From assembly GCA_024680915.1 (NCBI GenBank), contig JAILBN010000016.1:1-54656 (forward strand): DNA of 54,656 bases. The letters run 5' to 3'. Below are positions 52,874 to 54,656 of this stretch, piece by piece. The position numbers and the translations under genes were made by a program. Positions within the stretch are counted from its first letter, which is position 1. Each line of letters starts with the position of its first letter. The notes beneath the pieces are model-generated. The model made no database searches, was not told where the DNA came from, and was given only the letters and a program-made list of their open reading frames with translations. Source of the DNA: Treponemataceae bacterium. GTDB lineage: Bacteria; Spirochaetota; Spirochaetia; Treponematales; Treponemataceae.

Positions 52874-53018
52874 TTGAAGACAAAAATTATTTTCTTAGCT
52901 CAGAAGGAAAACACCATATTTTTCTTTTCTTTTATGTTCAATAATTTGAAAAATAATGTTATTCTATATAAGTGGCTTTTCTTGCATGCATAGCTGCATG
53001 GCTTGAAGGAGGAAAAAA

Positions 53019-54116
53019 GTGAAGACCCTTGAAATAGGACAGGAAATACAAACCAAAATTGTTGCAGTAACTGATGACTGCGTTTTTCTAGATTTAAATA
53101 CAAAAAGTGAAGGAGTTCTAGACATTGCGGATGTCACCGATGACCAAGGGAAGATAACCGTAAAAGAAGGTGATTCCATAAAAGTGTATTTTTTAGGTGA
53201 ACAGCGTGGGGAAATGCGTTTCACGACAAAAATCTCCGGGGATAAGGCTGATAAGAGTTTGCTGGAAAATGCATGGAAAAACAGTATCCCTGTGGAAGGA
53301 CATGTGGAAAAAGAGATAAAAGGCGGTTTCGAAATCAAGATAGGAGACAGCAGGGCATTCTGTCCTTATTCTCAGATGGGCTTCCGACAAAAAGAGGAAG
53401 CATCTTTTTTTATTGGAAAAACGCTGACCTTCCTTATTCAGGAGTTTAAAGAAAATGGCAGAAACATTCTTGTTTCCAACCGTGCTATTGAAGAAGAAAA
53501 GTATAATGAATACAAGGAAGGACTGAAACAGAAACTTAAAACAGGCATGACAGTAAAAGGAAAAGTCCTTTCTCTTCAAAGCTATGGTGCTTTTGTTGAG
53601 ATAGAAGGCTTTAAGGCTCTACTCCCTATTTCTGAGATCTCCAGGGGCCGTATCAATGATATAAACGAGGTCCTTTCTGTCGGACAGGAAATAGAAGCTT
53701 CAATAATACGTATAGATTGGTCTACGGAACGTATATCACTAAGCATGAAAGCTCTTCTTTCAGACCCGTGGGATACTGTCAGCGAACGCTATGCCCCAGA
53801 TGACAAAGTCACGGGAACAATTTCCAGGATATCAGATTTTGGTCTTTTCATAACTTTGGAGCCTGGAATTGACGGCTTACTACATATTTCTGAAATAGAA
53901 GATGCTGACAGAAAAACAAATCTTCGGAAATTATACAAAACAGGAGCATCAATTTCAGTAGCTATAAAAGAAATTGACCAAGAAGGACATCGAATCTCAC
54001 TTCGCCCGGCAACTACAAAAAAACAGGACAATTCTGCAGAAGAATTCCTTGCAAAGCAGGATGATGAAGCCGGGGAGACATACAATCCCTTTGCAGCTCT
54101 CTTAAAGAAAAAATAA
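53019..54116 (+). CDS. S1 RNA-binding domain protein (ribosomal protein S1-like)
   Basis: A 365-residue protein with about four S1 repeats: about 8-75 (divergent), 85-155 (divergent), 175-245 (GMTVKGKVLSLQSYGAFVEIEGFKALLP, RISLSMKALL) and 260-330 (DKVTGTISRISDFGLFITLEPGIDGLLHISEI, RISLRP). The GTG start is backed by a strong AAGGAGG. It is shorter than six-domain S1 (about 560) and could be S1-like, a translation or RNA-decay factor. A 6-bp repeat CATGCA-TAGC-TGCATG (52985-53000) lies in the leader. Confidence 0.88.
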   Translation: MKTLEIGQEIQTKIVAVTDDCVFLDLNTKSEGVLDIADVTDDQGKITVKEGDSIKVYFLGEQRGEMRFTTKISGDKADKSLLENAWKNSIPVEGHVEKEIKGGFEIKIGDSRAFCPYSQMGFRQKEEASFFIGKTLTFLIQEFKENGRNILVSNRAIEEEKYNEYKEGLKQKLKTGMTVKGKVLSLQSYGAFVEIEGFKALLPISEISRGRINDINEVLSVGQEIEASIIRIDWSTERISLSMKALLSDPWDTVSERYAPDDKVTGTISRISDFGLFITLEPGIDGLLHISEIEDADRKTNLRKLYKTGASISVAIKEIDQEGHRISLRPATTKKQDNSAEEFLAKQDDEAGETYNPFAALLKKK

Positions 54117-54145
54117 ACTCTCTCCCAGCATAAATCTTCCAGCAT

Positions 54146-54201
54146 AAAAAAGCTGCCCGACACTTGTGTGCATCGCACCAAATTACCGGGCAGCTTTTTT
54201 T
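54146..54201. terminator. Bidirectional terminator between convergent genes
   Basis: AGCTGCCCG (54151-54159) pairs with CGGGCAGCT (54187-54195), flanked by five A on the left and seven T on the right, which gives a T-run on both strands. It serves the S1-like gene and the minus-strand gene beyond it. Confidence 0.92.
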
Positions 54202-54224
54202 AATATCCTAGAGCCTGTCTTTTA

Positions 54225-54656
54225 TCAGAATTCGTAGTCAAAGGAATAGGCACTTTCTTCAAGTTCCTTGATATATGCACTTATAACTTCCGGTGATGTA
54301 ATTTCAAGTATTGTTTCCAGCTGGGATGGAGTAAAGTACATAGTCATTATAGGTGAATAAGTATCTCCTGTTGAAGTATCCTCTCCTTGATCCATAAGCA
54401 TACTGAAATAGGGTTTTCCACCAATAATCTCGTAATTAAAATAAACCTTTATATCCGCATTATAACTGAGACCGAACACACCCCATGCAATACCGGGCTT
54501 TATTATTCCATATGAATTCTTCTTGGTAGGTTTATAATTCTTGTCAAAATGACCTGAGTTATAATCTGCCATGTACTTTTCAACGTTTTCTACAAATCCA
54601 GCACAATCTTCCGCATCCATCATCAGGCAGACTTTATTTATGGCCTTACTAAAATG
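54225..54656 (-). CDS. Unknown protein, 5' partial
   Basis: At least 143 codons, open to the right edge of the window, so the N-terminus is missing; the first Met pair at about 54623 is probably internal because the frame upstream stays open and reads protein-like (FSKAINKVC). The visible part has helical, acidic segments (DCAGFVENVEKYMADYNSG) and a beta-rich middle (VFGLSYNADIKVYFNYEIIGGKPYFSMLMDQG), ending in TPSQLETILEITSPEVISAYIKELEES. I recognise no family. It ends at a shared terminator with the S1-like gene. Confidence 0.75.
   Translation of the reverse strand, partial: HFSKAINKVCLMMDAEDCAGFVENVEKYMADYNSGHFDKNYKPTKKNSYGIIKPGIAWGVFGLSYNADIKVYFNYEIIGGKPYFSMLMDQGEDTSTGDTYSPIMTMYFTPSQLETILEITSPEVISAYIKELEESAYSFDYEF

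Noticed and set aside
1-54656. CRISPR arrays, rRNA, tRNA, insertion-sequence transposases, phage integrase or attachment sites
   Set aside because: None recognised: no regularly spaced repeats, no transposase or integrase motifs, and no cloverleaf-like sequences noticed.

Overview
The window looks like chromosomal DNA from a host-associated, carbohydrate-fermenting spirochaete, most likely a gut or rumen Treponema. This is inferred from the gene families: an LpoB/COG3014/LPP20 lipoprotein set, many short-lipobox lipoproteins, a 7TM-SpoIIE phosphatase, HD-GYP and GGDEF proteins, UxuA/UxuB and a GH130 mannoside phosphorylase. No rRNA or tRNA is present to confirm it.

Layout. (1) 1-5745 is an AT-rich accessory island: a type III restriction-modification system whose mod and res genes are separated by a VapBC-type toxin-antitoxin pair, then a 5'-truncated DUF4143 ATPase remnant. 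(2) 5772-12124 holds a large GH2-type glycosidase (minus), then purH and mraY (plus). (3) 12252-21490 is a minus-strand block: the lpoB-COG3014-LPP20 lipoprotein operon, an M20 peptidase, galE, an ABC-F ATPase and an SH3-type lipoprotein. (4) 21586-26743 (plus) has pepF, then an adenosine-deaminase-like hydrolase, a dihydrouridine synthase and a membrane HD-GYP phosphodiesterase with a periplasmic CBM2-like domain. (5) 26747-30288 (minus) is a thiamine ABC transporter (thiBPQ) under a TPP riboswitch and a good sigma-70-type promoter. (6) 30298-36630 has a vapC remnant, a NimA-like flavoprotein, uxuA, uxuB, an RluA-type pseudouridine synthase, a 7TM diguanylate cyclase and uridine phosphorylase. 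(7) 36744-43262 has ybaK, trxA, an exo/endonuclease-type lipoprotein, ychF, a receiver-less winged-helix regulator and an aconitase-family hydratase. (8) 43525-54656 has a DUF362 ferredoxin-type protein, metF-metH plus a PAP2-like ORF, a GH130 phosphorylase, a SpoIIE phosphatase, an S1-domain protein and a partial unknown gene.

How the genes fit together. GH2, UxuA/UxuB, GalE and GH130 point to breakdown of plant hexuronate- and mannose-containing polymers. MetF and MetH form a methyl-folate/methionine module. Two c-di-GMP enzymes and a PP2C phosphatase provide membrane signalling.

The most interesting observations are: the CBM2-like sensor fused to HD-GYP; a recurring class of at least seven genes with no Shine-Dalgarno sequence whose -10 box ends 6-8 nt before the start codon (candidate leaderless mRNAs), including uxuB, whose start codon lies inside an 18-bp palindrome; the toxin-antitoxin pair inside a type III R-M operon; and a GC-rich triple-hairpin intergenic element at 43283-43421.
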